A stretch of 64,000 nucleotides of DNA from NCBI RefSeq assembly GCF_965228705.1, contig NZ_OZ245832.1:3162001-3226000 (forward strand), given 5' to 3'. The stretch is from Croceimicrobium sp965228705 (GTDB lineage Bacteria; Bacteroidota; Bacteroidia; Flavobacteriales; Schleiferiaceae). Positions 9,368 through 17,667 of this stretch are shown in pieces. The position numbers and the translations under genes were made by a program. Below the pieces are notes generated by a model. That model was not told where the DNA came from. It was given only the letters and a program-made list of their open reading frames with translations, and made no database searches. Position 1 is the stretch's first letter; each line of letters opens with the position of its first letter.

Positions 9368-10645
9368 ATGCGAGTTGCCCCGAAATTACTTTTCCTTTTC
9401 GTTCTTTTTCAGGCCTGTTCATCGGGTTCAGATTCTGGAGAATCTGCGGATAGCTCAATCCGTCAAGCTGGGATAGTAGTGCCCGAAGGTTTTAAAGCAG
9501 AGGTCTATGCAGATGACCTGGGTAAAGGTCGACATATGGCCAGTCGCCTAAATGGTGATTTGTACTTGCGCCTTTCCTATCCCGAAAGAGGTGCTTCTAT
9601 TGTGGCCCTCAGAGATTCGAATCAGGATGGATTGGTAGATCGCAAAGTATATTTTGAAGATCTGGAGGGAGGAACAGGGATCAAGCTCCACAATGGTTAC
9701 CTCTATTTTAGCACAAATACCCAGGTTTTCCGTCGGCAGTTTAAAGGGAATGAGTTAGTGCCTTCTGGCGAACGTGAGTTAATCCTCAGCCTGGCAGATC
9801 AAAATCAACATGCCGCAAAACCCTTGGCCTTTGATGAAGAAGGGAATATGTATGTAACCATCGGGGCACCCTCTAATGCATGTCAGGATCCCAGTCGTAC
9901 CAAAGGCGTGGCCGGTCAGGATCCATGCCCACTGCTGGAAACCAGTGGGGGTATTTGGAAATTCAGCGCCAGTATGCCGAATCAAACTTTTGAGGATGGA
10001 GAAAACTTCGCTACCGGCATACGTCATGCAGTGGGGATCACCTGGAATCCTAATCATGCAAAACTCTATGCTATGCAACATGGTCGGGATCAATTGCATG
10101 AGTTTTGGCCCGAAATCTACAGCGCTAAGCAAAGTGCCGAATTGCCAGGAGAGGAGTTTTTGAGAATTGAAGAAGGCAGTGACTTTGGCTGGCCTTATTG
10201 TTATTACGATTGGCAAAAACGCGTGAAACTATTGAACCCCGAATATGGTGGTACAGGCGATAGTATTGGGCGTTGTGGAAATGTAGACCTTCCCCTTATG
10301 GCCTTTCCCGGGCACTGGGCACCCAATGCCATTGAGTTTTACAATCAAGACCAATTTCCGGTTAATTATAAGGGTGGGGCATTTATTGCTTTTCATGGTA
10401 GTTGGAACCGTGCACCTTTCCCTCAAGAAGGTTATCGGGTAGTTTTTGTGCCCTTTAGTGGAAATGATCCGATTAGTGGCTACCAATCTTTTGCTACCGG
10501 TTTTTCGGGAAGGAATGATCAGCCGGAATCACCCGCCTCAGCAGAATACCGGCCTTGCGGATTAGCCGTGGGGGGAAGAGGTAGTCTCTTTATCAGTGAT
10601 AGTCAGAAAGGCCGTATTTGGCGAATCAGCTACGAAGGAAATTAA
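9368..10645 (+). CDS. PQQ-dependent sugar (sorbosone/aldose-type) dehydrogenase lipoprotein
   Basis: The ATG at 9368 (425 aa) is preferred over the TTG at 9347 because it directly opens a lipoprotein signal with lipobox FQA-C. The mature part is a six-bladed propeller of the soluble glucose/sorbosone dehydrogenase family (COG2133). Diagnostic stretches are GIRHAVGITWNP, AMQHGRDQLHEFWPE, EGSDFGWPYCYY and IAFHGSWNR, which supply the conserved His and Arg residues around the cofactor pocket. It should sit on the periplasmic side of a membrane and oxidise an aldose or related sugar with PQQ. No PQQ biosynthesis genes are in the window. The gene overlaps the convergent transporter gene by 4 bases. 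Confidence 0.82.
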   Translation: MRVAPKLLFLFVLFQACSSGSDSGESADSSIRQAGIVVPEGFKAEVYADDLGKGRHMASRLNGDLYLRLSYPERGASIVALRDSNQDGLVDRKVYFEDLEGGTGIKLHNGYLYFSTNTQVFRRQFKGNELVPSGERELILSLADQNQHAAKPLAFDEEGNMYVTIGAPSNACQDPSRTKGVAGQDPCPLLETSGGIWKFSASMPNQTFEDGENFATGIRHAVGITWNPNHAKLYAMQHGRDQLHEFWPEIYSAKQSAELPGEEFLRIEEGSDFGWPYCYYDWQKRVKLLNPEYGGTGDSIGRCGNVDLPLMAFPGHWAPNAIEFYNQDQFPVNYKGGAFIAFHGSWNRAPFPQEGYRVVFVPFSGNDPISGYQSFATGFSGRNDQPESPASAEYRPCGLAVGGRGSLFISDSQKGRIWRISYEGN

Positions 10646-11913
10646 AAGATTAGCGCATACAGATAGACCAGGCTAAAGCCGCTAAGGAAAACGAGTCCCA
10701 GGCGTGAAAGCCAGCGCATTGCAAGTCCCGGCCGGTCTTCAGGTCTTAAACCCATGACCAGTTTAAAATTGGCGAAAGCAATGATGGGTGCAACTAAAAA
10801 GCTAATTGCTGTGGCTAAATCTACCAGGCTGCGCAGGGAATTTCCAAATTGATTAATAACGAGTAAGGCCCCCAAGCCTACTACGATTAGCACAATTTGG
10901 AAAGTGCTGTTCCCCGAGCTTTCTTCGCCTTTGGAGTTTTGCGGTCTTACTAATTGCCATACTCTTTGAGCACTTCTTGCGTAGCCATCAAAAACCGCAA
11001 TGCAGGTGCCGAACATGATACTGAAAGCGGCCGCAGAAATGACCCATCTACTCCAATCGCCAATGCTCTCGGTATAGAGGTTTATGATATCTCCGGCAAA
11101 GGCGGCTGAACCCTGGGCTAAGACTTTATCCGTGCCAAAGACGAGGTAAGCTCCCAATAGCATAAAGCAGGGGGCCAATAAGGCGGAGATCCAATAACCG
11201 ATATTGAATTCACGCAGTACTTCTTTTAAGCTGGATTGATAACCGGATTCTTTACGCCGGGCTAAGGTCCAGAGGCTATTCCAGGCGGAGAGGTCCACTG
11301 CGGTAGGCATCCATCCCATCAAGGCGATTAAGAAAGGAAAGGAAGGATTACTGATCTCTAAAATGGAGGCATCAAACCATTGAAAGGGATCGGCGGCTGG
11401 ACCACGACCCAAGGTGCTGAAAAAGGCCAGGAGCGTAGAAGTAAGTAAAATACTACCTACAATTTTGATTAAGCGATCCAGCGCTTTATAATGCCCGATT
11501 AAAAGGATAAGCATGCAGGTGGCAAAGAGTAAAAAGGTAGTGACTTTTATACTAATGATACCCTGCAGGCCAAATAGCTGATGCAGAAATCCAGCCGTTA
11601 CTGCACCCACGGCGGCGGTTACAAAGAACATGGTGCCGAGGGTAATCAGACCATAAAGTAGGAGCATACCTTTACCTAAATCGCGATAGCCATCAATAAG
11701 CGATTGTTGCGCCGAGGCCGCATAACGAGAGCCGTATTCAAAGAAGGGGAATTTGAGCACATTGGCCAGAATTACGGCCCAAAGGAGGGCAAAGCCATAA
11801 TCGGCACCAGCGCGGGTACTCTGTACTAAGTGACTGACACCGATAGCGGTACTGGCAAAGAGTAAACCCGGTCCCAGGGTCTTTAAAAAAATCCGGAGCG
11901 ATTGTGCTTTCAT
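10642..11913 (-). CDS. NRAMP-related membrane transporter lacking canonical metal-site motifs
   Basis: The 423-aa protein starts at the ATG at 11913; the upstream extension to 11967 is unlikely. About eleven hydrophobic helices and the opening GPGLLFAS...AGADYGF place it in the NRAMP superfamily. However, the TM1 DPGN motif reads GVSH, and the TM6 MPH motif reads MPTAVD, so several known Mn/Fe ligands are absent. It may transport another ion (Mg-type NRMT relatives also depart from these motifs) or belong to an uncharacterised clade. It is divergent from the SDR gene at 11980, with 66 bp between the starts. Confidence 0.8.
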   Translation of the reverse strand: MKAQSLRIFLKTLGPGLLFASTAIGVSHLVQSTRAGADYGFALLWAVILANVLKFPFFEYGSRYAASAQQSLIDGYRDLGKGMLLLYGLITLGTMFFVTAAVGAVTAGFLHQLFGLQGIISIKVTTFLLFATCMLILLIGHYKALDRLIKIVGSILLTSTLLAFFSTLGRGPAADPFQWFDASILEISNPSFPFLIALMGWMPTAVDLSAWNSLWTLARRKESGYQSSLKEVLREFNIGYWISALLAPCFMLLGAYLVFGTDKVLAQGSAAFAGDIINLYTESIGDWSRWVISAAAFSIMFGTCIAVFDGYARSAQRVWQLVRPQNSKGEESSGNSTFQIVLIVVGLGALLVINQFGNSLRSLVDLATAISFLVAPIIAFANFKLVMGLRPEDRPGLAMRWLSRLGLVFLSGFSLVYLYALIF

Positions 11914-11949
11914 TGCGCTTGGAATCAAATATAGGGGACTAAAAGCGAT

Positions 11950-11957
11950 TATATTTG
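11950..11957 (+). promoter_or_regulatory. Bacteroidota -7 element (TATATTTG)
   Basis: This is an exact TAnnTTTG match, 22 nt before the ATG of the threonine dehydrogenase-like gene. No good -33 TTG lies at the usual 19-21 nt spacing. Confidence 0.5.
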
Positions 11958-11979
11958 CCACTCTCAAAAAAGCAGTTTA

Positions 11980-12924
11980 ATGACCGACAAAATTTTAGTT
12001 TTAGGTTCTTCCGGTCAAATTGGAACAGACCTCGTAGATAGCCTCCGCGAAGCTTATGGCAATGACAATGTAATTGCTTCAGACCTCAAAGCTCCCTCTG
12101 CCGAAAGGCTGGCCCAGGGACCTTTTGAGCAATTGGATGCCTTGGACGATAAAAAGGTTTTTGAGGTAATTAAGAAACACGGTATCAATCAGGTATATCA
12201 CCTGGTAGCCATGCTTTCGGCCACTGCAGAGAGAATGCCGTTAAGAGGCTGGGACCTGAATATGCGCAGCTTATTCAACTTTTTGGAATTAGCGCGTGAA
12301 GGTCATATTTCTAAAATGTACTGGCCTAGTTCTATTGCTGCCTTTGGACCTAATACTCCGGTTGAAGCTACCCCGCAATACACGGTAATGGACCCGGGAA
12401 CGGTTTATGGAATTAGTAAACTGGCTGGCGAACTATGGTGCGATTATTACCATAAAAAGTACGGTTGTGATTTGCGTGGTTTACGTTATCCTGGATTGAT
12501 TTCCTGGAAAACGGAGCCCGGTGGTGGAACTACCGATTATGCAGTAGATATTTTTCATAAAGCAGCAAAGGGAGAGGACTATCATTGTTTCCTTTCGGAG
12601 AATCGTCGCCTACCGATGATGTACATGCCCGATGCCATTAAAGCGACTATTGGTATAATGGAAGCTCCGGCCGAGCAGGTTAAGATCCGTACCTCCTACA
12701 ATGTGGGGGCCTTTAGCTTTACTCCGCATGAATTGAGCGCTTTGATCGAAAAAGAAGTGCCCGGTTTCCAAACCTTTTACGATGCGGTAGATTCTCGTGA
12801 TGCTATTGCCGCAGGCTGGCCACAGAGCATCGATGATCAGAGAGCAAAGTTGGATTGGGGCTGGCAGCCCGACTTTAGCCTGGAGGCTATGGTAAAGGAT
12901 ATGCTTGCAAATCTAAAGGCCTGA
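11980..12924 (+). CDS. L-threonine 3-dehydrogenase-like extended SDR
   Basis: The 314-aa protein is a complete NAD-dependent epimerase-fold SDR. The nucleotide-binding motif GSSGQIG lies at about residues 9-15, the catalytic YGISK at about 143-147, and LRYPGLISW follows. Overall similarity is to the SDR-type threonine dehydrogenases (GalE-like) found in Flavobacteria, which oxidise L-threonine to 2-amino-3-ketobutyrate. The partner KBL lyase is not in the window. It is expressed alone from the divergent region shared with the NRAMP-like gene. A generic nucleotide-sugar epimerase is the alternative, considered less likely. Confidence 0.8.
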   Translation: MTDKILVLGSSGQIGTDLVDSLREAYGNDNVIASDLKAPSAERLAQGPFEQLDALDDKKVFEVIKKHGINQVYHLVAMLSATAERMPLRGWDLNMRSLFNFLELAREGHISKMYWPSSIAAFGPNTPVEATPQYTVMDPGTVYGISKLAGELWCDYYHKKYGCDLRGLRYPGLISWKTEPGGGTTDYAVDIFHKAAKGEDYHCFLSENRRLPMMYMPDAIKATIGIMEAPAEQVKIRTSYNVGAFSFTPHELSALIEKEVPGFQTFYDAVDSRDAIAAGWPQSIDDQRAKLDWGWQPDFSLEAMVKDMLANLKA

Positions 12925-13021
12925 TTTAGACCTTTTTTCAGGACTCATTTAGTAAACCAGGGCAATCGTTCTGGAGGATATTACTGTCTTAAACGGTTAA
13001 TATTCATGGGTTTAAAAGTTA

Positions 13022-13040
13022 ATTTAAAATTAATCTAAAT
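13022..13040. promoter_or_regulatory. Imperfect 19-bp palindrome, candidate operator of the heme cluster
   Basis: ATTTA at 13022-13026 mirrors TAAAT at 13036-13040 around an AT-rich centre. The site ends 4 bp before the -33 TTTG of the promoter driving the heme genes. The string TCTAAATAAA at its right arm recurs in the leader (about 13097-13106). Position and symmetry suggest binding by an iron-responsive repressor; the factor is unknown. Confidence 0.4.
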
Positions 13041-13044
13041 AAAC

Positions 13045-13075
13045 TTTGTTAAGACTTCTTCGGTTTTTAGTTTTG
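13045..13075 (+). promoter_or_regulatory. Bacteroidota-type promoter of the heme-uptake cluster
   Basis: TTTG at 13045-13048, a 19-nt spacer, then TAGTTTTG at 13068-13075 match the -33/-7 consensus of the Bacteroidota housekeeping sigma factor. The leader to the ATG at 13114 is about 30 nt. Confidence 0.7.
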
Positions 13076-13113
13076 CCGGCTCAGAACTTATAATCAGTCT
13101 AAATAAAAATAAA

Positions 13114-14082
13114 ATGAAGAAGTTTTACGCTGCTCTGCTTACAGCTTGTACTTCGCTGGGAATTCTTTCAGCGCAAGCTCCGGAAGAAGAAAAAGGCTAC
13201 ATCAAAGAGATGTGTGGCTGCTATGAAGTTGAATTCAAGTATGCCGAAACCTTTTCGGATGCCACGGATTACCAATTGCATGATCCCTATTCTTCCAAAG
13301 GATTGGAATGGATTTTTGTAGATGAAGAAGATTCTACGCATTTGGTATTACAGCATCTGCTGATCGTAGCGGGTGGTGAGCGCGTAATTAAGCACTGGCG
13401 CCAGGATTGGTTTTACGAAAACCTGGTTATGCTTCAGTACCAAAAGAATTTGGAGTGGAAGAAAACCGAGATTTCGGCTAAAGAAGCGAAAGGTACCTGG
13501 ACCCAAAAGGTATATCAGGTAGATGATAGTCCTCGCTACGAAGGTTATGCCACCTGGATTGACGTGGATGGTAAATTATACTGGGAATCTCAGGTTGCGG
13601 CTCCCTTACCTCGCCGTGAATTCACCAAGCGCGATGACTACAATGTTATGCTGCGCAATAACAAGCATAAAATCACCAAAACCGGCCACGTACATGAATT
13701 GGACAATGCCAAGGTAATCCGCACTGCTGAAGGTGATAGCATTCTGGTTTGGGAAAAGGGTATGAACTCTTACTTCAAAGTAGAAGATAGTCGTTGTGAA
13801 GCTGCTCAAATCTGGTGGGAGGCTAACAAAACGTACTGGCGCGATGTACGCATGGTATGGGACAATATCCTTAGCGAGCAAGATTATATCAACCTGGAGT
13901 ATATGGTAGATGATCAGAAATTATGGCAACGTCTTTTTGACCTTGGCGATGAAATGATGGCCAAGAAAAAGTACCGCTCCGAGAAAGCTCAAAAAGAGGT
14001 GCGTGCAATCATCGAAAGCTACCTAAGCGCGAATCCTACACCTTGGGTGAGTGCTGAAAATGAGTCCGAGAAAGCTTATTAA
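13114..14082 (+). CDS. DUF6607 family secreted protein
   Basis: The 322-aa protein has a signal peptide (about residues 1-20, ending LSAQA). The mature part is rich in aromatic residues (GLEWIFVDEED, IKHWRQDWFYEN, WWEANKTYWRDVRMVWDNI). This matches DUF6607, a Bacteroidota family found next to HmuY and TonB-receptor genes. Its function is not established. It is first in the cluster and directly behind a strong promoter, and its end overlaps an out-of-frame extension of the next gene, whose real start is 22 bases downstream. Role in heme or iron handling in the periplasm is inferred from neighbours. Confidence 0.75.
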   Translation: MKKFYAALLTACTSLGILSAQAPEEEKGYIKEMCGCYEVEFKYAETFSDATDYQLHDPYSSKGLEWIFVDEEDSTHLVLQHLLIVAGGERVIKHWRQDWFYENLVMLQYQKNLEWKKTEISAKEAKGTWTQKVYQVDDSPRYEGYATWIDVDGKLYWESQVAAPLPRREFTKRDDYNVMLRNNKHKITKTGHVHELDNAKVIRTAEGDSILVWEKGMNSYFKVEDSRCEAAQIWWEANKTYWRDVRMVWDNILSEQDYINLEYMVDDQKLWQRLFDLGDEMMAKKKYRSEKAQKEVRAIIESYLSANPTPWVSAENESEKAY

Positions 14083-14104
14083 TTTATTCCAGAAAAACAC
14101 CATC

Positions 14105-15346
14105 ATGACTAAATATATAACTACACTCTTCTTAGGCTTGGGCTCTCTTATTTTAGGAGCGCAAAGCTTCGATACCACGGGGATGTCCCAGTGGTCTCAA
14201 CGCTACAATTCCTATGAAACCTGGATGCAAGGTGCATTTGATGCTTACCGCGATACCAGCGATATGACCGACTTTGGTTGGGGGAATTACAGTATTACCA
14301 GCCACTTGATTGAGGGCGATAGTATCTACATCCTTAAAACTGTGAGCGGTCAATACAAAGCGATTTCGATCGATAATCTGGCTTCTGGGGTTTACTCTAT
14401 TACCTACAGTGATCTGGATGGAAGCAATCAGGTATATAAATCATTGGATCGCGATCCTTATGAAGATCGCAATTTCTTCTACTATTCCATCGACCATGAT
14501 CAAATCAAGGATTTGGAACCCAATACCGCAGATTGGGATATCATCTTTACCAAGTACCCAATTATGTTCCCAGGCTTTGGGGCTTATCCGGTAGCTGGAG
14601 TACTGCATAATCGTGGAGTACAAACCGCTCGTATTGAAAGTCAAGCTGCCGGAACAGCGCAATTGTCAGATACCACAAGCTTTCCATTTTCCGCTTCTAT
14701 CGCCAGCATTGGCTACGATTGGAAAGATGCTTTTGCCGGGGTGGTTTTCGATACCCTTACCTATTTCGTGAAAGATCAGAATGGTCAGATCAATGAGCTC
14801 GAATTTGTAAGCTACGGGGGTAGCGCCAATGGAAATATGAGCTTCACAGTAAACGGAGTTTTAGATAGCATTAGCCTCGGTGCAGGTAATGATGGACAGG
14901 TGTATTACAGCTTGAACAATCGTGCTGAAGTAGCTCAAAACACTGACCTCGACTGGGATATCGCTTTATTCGCTCAGAGTAGCTTTGCCGCGGTTCCGGT
15001 ACGCATTAACGATATTGGTGGCGCGGAGCTTTATGTATATCCTCATAAAGATATCATGCACTGGACCAGTATTGGTATGGAAGAGAATCCCATGCAATTG
15101 CTATCTGTATGGCCAAATCCAGCCAAGGATCATTTAAACCTGGCTTTGAGTACCGACGCCAGTCAAAACATTAGCCTGCGTGTATTCTCAATGGAAGGTT
15201 GCTTGGTAAAGCAAGAGAACTTAAGTGTACAGCCTGGGATTAGCGAGCAGCGCATTGATTTAAGTGCGGTTCCTGCCGGCATGTACCAAGTTCAAATTGA
15301 AGGCGAAAACTACGGAGCACAAAGCCGTATTCTGATTCAACCCTAG
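14105..15346 (+). CDS. HmuY-like heme-binding protein with T9SS sorting domain
   Basis: The start at ATG 14105 (413 aa) opens a signal peptide (ending LGAQS); the open frame to 14051 adds residues inside the previous gene. The middle has HmuY-type features: WDIIFTKYP and DWDIALFAQ (the WDL/I-F motif), and the strand pair TYFVKDQNGQINELEFVSYGG. The C-terminus from VWPNPAKDHL to the end is a type IX secretion sorting domain, so this HmuY should be surface-attached or released rather than a lipoprotein. HmuY proteins take heme and pass it to a TonB receptor, and such a receptor follows here. A terminator hairpin lies directly after the gene. Heme ligands cannot be named. Confidence 0.75.
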   Translation: MTKYITTLFLGLGSLILGAQSFDTTGMSQWSQRYNSYETWMQGAFDAYRDTSDMTDFGWGNYSITSHLIEGDSIYILKTVSGQYKAISIDNLASGVYSITYSDLDGSNQVYKSLDRDPYEDRNFFYYSIDHDQIKDLEPNTADWDIIFTKYPIMFPGFGAYPVAGVLHNRGVQTARIESQAAGTAQLSDTTSFPFSASIASIGYDWKDAFAGVVFDTLTYFVKDQNGQINELEFVSYGGSANGNMSFTVNGVLDSISLGAGNDGQVYYSLNNRAEVAQNTDLDWDIALFAQSSFAAVPVRINDIGGAELYVYPHKDIMHWTSIGMEENPMQLLSVWPNPAKDHLNLALSTDASQNISLRVFSMEGCLVKQENLSVQPGISEQRIDLSAVPAGMYQVQIEGENYGAQSRILIQP

Positions 15347-15366
15347 ATCAATAGATAAATAAATTT

Positions 15367-15399
15367 GGAGCCCTTGGCTGTTGCTAAGGGCTCCTTTTT
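15367..15399 (+). terminator. Terminator/attenuator between HmuY and the TonB receptor
   Basis: A 9-bp GC-rich stem (15367-15375 with 15386-15394) is followed by five T. The receptor ATG is only 7 nt beyond the T run, so receptor mRNA must arise by readthrough or processing. Confidence 0.75.
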
Positions 15400-15405
15400 C
15401 AGCAT

Positions 15406-17667
15406 ATGAAAAAGCGCATTTGGCTTTGGCTTTTTGGTTTCTTGGGCTTTACTGTACAGGCTCAGGAAGTTTCTTTTTTAAGGCTTTTGGATGCCCATAC
15501 GGCTCAAGCGGTGGAAGGCGCACATGTAAGCTTGATTTGGGAAGGTGATAGCCTCTATACTGTTTCAGATGCTCAAGGTCGCGTTGAACTTATAGATCAA
15601 GATTTGCTTTGGATTAAGGTGAGCCACCTTTCTTATGAGCCCTACCAAAAGGCACATCCAAAAGCAGGGAGCTTACATTTTTTAGTGCCCGAAAAAGGCC
15701 AATTGGAAGAAGTGGTGGTAACCGGTCAAAATGCGCCCACTTTAAGTCGTAATGCCGTGCGGCAAGTACGCATTATTGATGCCCAAAGAATTCAAAACCA
15801 GGCGGCTGTCAATTTAAAAGATCTGCTCAGTCAGGATCTCAATTTTAGGATTAGTGAAGATGGGGTTTTAGGGAGCCAAATTAGCCTGCAAGGAATGAGC
15901 GGAGCCAAGGTGAAAATTTTAATTGATGGCGTACCGGTAATTGGTCGAATGGATGGCAATATCGACCTCAGTCAGATAAACCTCAATGCCATCGAAAGAG
16001 TGGAAATTGTAGAAGGTCCCATGGCAGTTACTTATGGCACCGATGCCGTGGCCGGAACGATTAATCTGATCACCAAGCAATCGCAAAGACGAAGGTGGCA
16101 AAGCAATGCCAATGCTTATGTGGAGTCTGTAGGTCGTTATAATACAGATGCTTCCTTGCAGTGGGCCCTCAATGCTCAAAATCAATTGAGTATAGACTTA
16201 GGGCGTAATTATTTTCAAGGCTATGACCCTGATGGGCAGGCCCGGGATTTACAATGGAATCCTAAAGAACAATACTTTGGCAGTTTGCAGTTTAAGCATC
16301 GTCAGGGTAATTCGCTTTGGCGCTATCGCTTGGATGCCTTTCAGGAAACGGTAAAAAACAAAGGGGCTATTGGTTCTTTTGATTCGCTTCTAGTACCGGT
16401 AGATACCGGCGCCTGGAAATACCCTCGGGCTCTGGATGATGAATATCTTACCACCCGCCTCAATCATTCCCTGTATTACCATAATTACCCGGAGCAAGGC
16501 GGGCGCTGGAAAGGCTTTTTGGCCTATAATTATTTCCGGCGTCAAAAATTTAGTCGTATTCGGAACTTACATCTGGGAACCGAACAGCTATTTCCGGATG
16601 CTGATGCTCAGGATACCAGCATTTTTAAATTAATCAGCTCTCGCCTGATGTACCATCGAAAATGGGCCGAGAAGTTCGATTATCAATTAGGTTATGATTT
16701 TAGTTGGGAGTTTAATTCCGGTAAGCGCATAGAGGGAGAAGTACAGGATATTTTGGATGCGGCTCTCTTCGCAACGGCAGAGTATAAGCCCTGGGAAGTT
16801 CTAAGCCTAAAACCCGGTTTGCGATATGCCTATAATAGTCGTTTCGAGGCTCCACTTATTGCCTCTTTGGCTTTGCGTTGGGAGATGCGCCCGTCCTGGA
16901 TTCTGCGCGCATCCTATGGCAAAGGCTTTCGGGCTCCCAGCCTTAAAGAACTCTATTTCCTTTTCGTGGATGAGAACCATAATATTTTGGGGAATGCCGA
17001 TTTGAAGGCAGAAACCAGTCATAATTACCAATTAGGGCTGAGCTATCATTACGATAAAGCCGATTGGCATTGGCAAACAGAGGCGCGTTTCTTCTTTAAT
17101 GACCTTCGCGATGAGATTCGCTTAATCGCCATTCTTTCACCTACCGATACCGAACCCCGTGGTTTGTATCGCAATCAGAATGTAGCCCGCAGTCAGAGTG
17201 CCGGCTTAAACTGGAACTGGCGATTGGCGAAGGGGGGCTGGAACACTGAACTGGGTATGGCCTGGATAGGTCTTAAGAATGAGTATGCCTTTAGCGATCC
17301 GTCCGCCAATCAATTTAATTTTTACCCACAATACCGCTGGAGCATTTCCTATCAATTTACCAAGTGGCATTTAAAGCCAGCCTTGTTTATGAATTATACC
17401 GGCGAGAGGAAAGACCTCGCCCTGGATGCTGAGGGGAATTTAAATACACGGACTTACAGCGATTATACCCTGGCCGATTTTAGCCTCCAGAAAGCTTTTT
17501 GGAAGCAACGCTTCCTCCTTACCCTTGGAATTAAAAATCTTTTTGATGTTGGGAATATCGCGGTTAGCGGAACGGGCAATGGGGGCACTCATAGCACAGC
17601 AGCTGGCAGTTTACCCATCAATTACGGACGAACTTATTTTCTGCGTTGTCAATGGAAACTCGATTAA
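15406..17667 (+). CDS. TonB-dependent receptor (heme/HmuR-type)
   Basis: The 753-aa protein has a signal peptide ending VQAQ and a short carboxypeptidase-regulatory-like domain (about residues 22-95). LEEVVVTGQN precedes the plug domain (about 110-225; LSQDLNFRISED, ILIDGVPVIGR, VEIVEGPMAVTYGTDAVAGTINLIT). A 22-strand type barrel follows, with the FRAPSLKELYF motif near residue 510 that is typical of siderophore and heme receptors. It ends in an aromatic-rich strand. Transport energy would come from TonB-ExbBD encoded elsewhere. Flanking HmuY genes on both sides point to heme as substrate, which is inference. The last 16 bases overlap the HmuY lipoprotein gene. Confidence 0.88.
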   Translation: MKKRIWLWLFGFLGFTVQAQEVSFLRLLDAHTAQAVEGAHVSLIWEGDSLYTVSDAQGRVELIDQDLLWIKVSHLSYEPYQKAHPKAGSLHFLVPEKGQLEEVVVTGQNAPTLSRNAVRQVRIIDAQRIQNQAAVNLKDLLSQDLNFRISEDGVLGSQISLQGMSGAKVKILIDGVPVIGRMDGNIDLSQINLNAIERVEIVEGPMAVTYGTDAVAGTINLITKQSQRRRWQSNANAYVESVGRYNTDASLQWALNAQNQLSIDLGRNYFQGYDPDGQARDLQWNPKEQYFGSLQFKHRQGNSLWRYRLDAFQETVKNKGAIGSFDSLLVPVDTGAWKYPRALDDEYLTTRLNHSLYYHNYPEQGGRWKGFLAYNYFRRQKFSRIRNLHLGTEQLFPDADAQDTSIFKLISSRLMYHRKWAEKFDYQLGYDFSWEFNSGKRIEGEVQDILDAALFATAEYKPWEVLSLKPGLRYAYNSRFEAPLIASLALRWEMRPSWILRASYGKGFRAPSLKELYFLFVDENHNILGNADLKAETSHNYQLGLSYHYDKADWHWQTEARFFFNDLRDEIRLIAILSPTDTEPRGLYRNQNVARSQSAGLNWNWRLAKGGWNTELGMAWIGLKNEYAFSDPSANQFNFYPQYRWSISYQFTKWHLKPALFMNYTGERKDLALDAEGNLNTRTYSDYTLADFSLQKAFWKQRFLLTLGIKNLFDVGNIAVSGTGNGGTHSTAAGSLPINYGRTYFLRCQWKLD

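Noticed and set aside
9779..10216. Antisense ORF of 145 codons within the sugar-dehydrogenase gene
   Set aside because: No domain, no promoter and codon use inconsistent with neighbouring genes.
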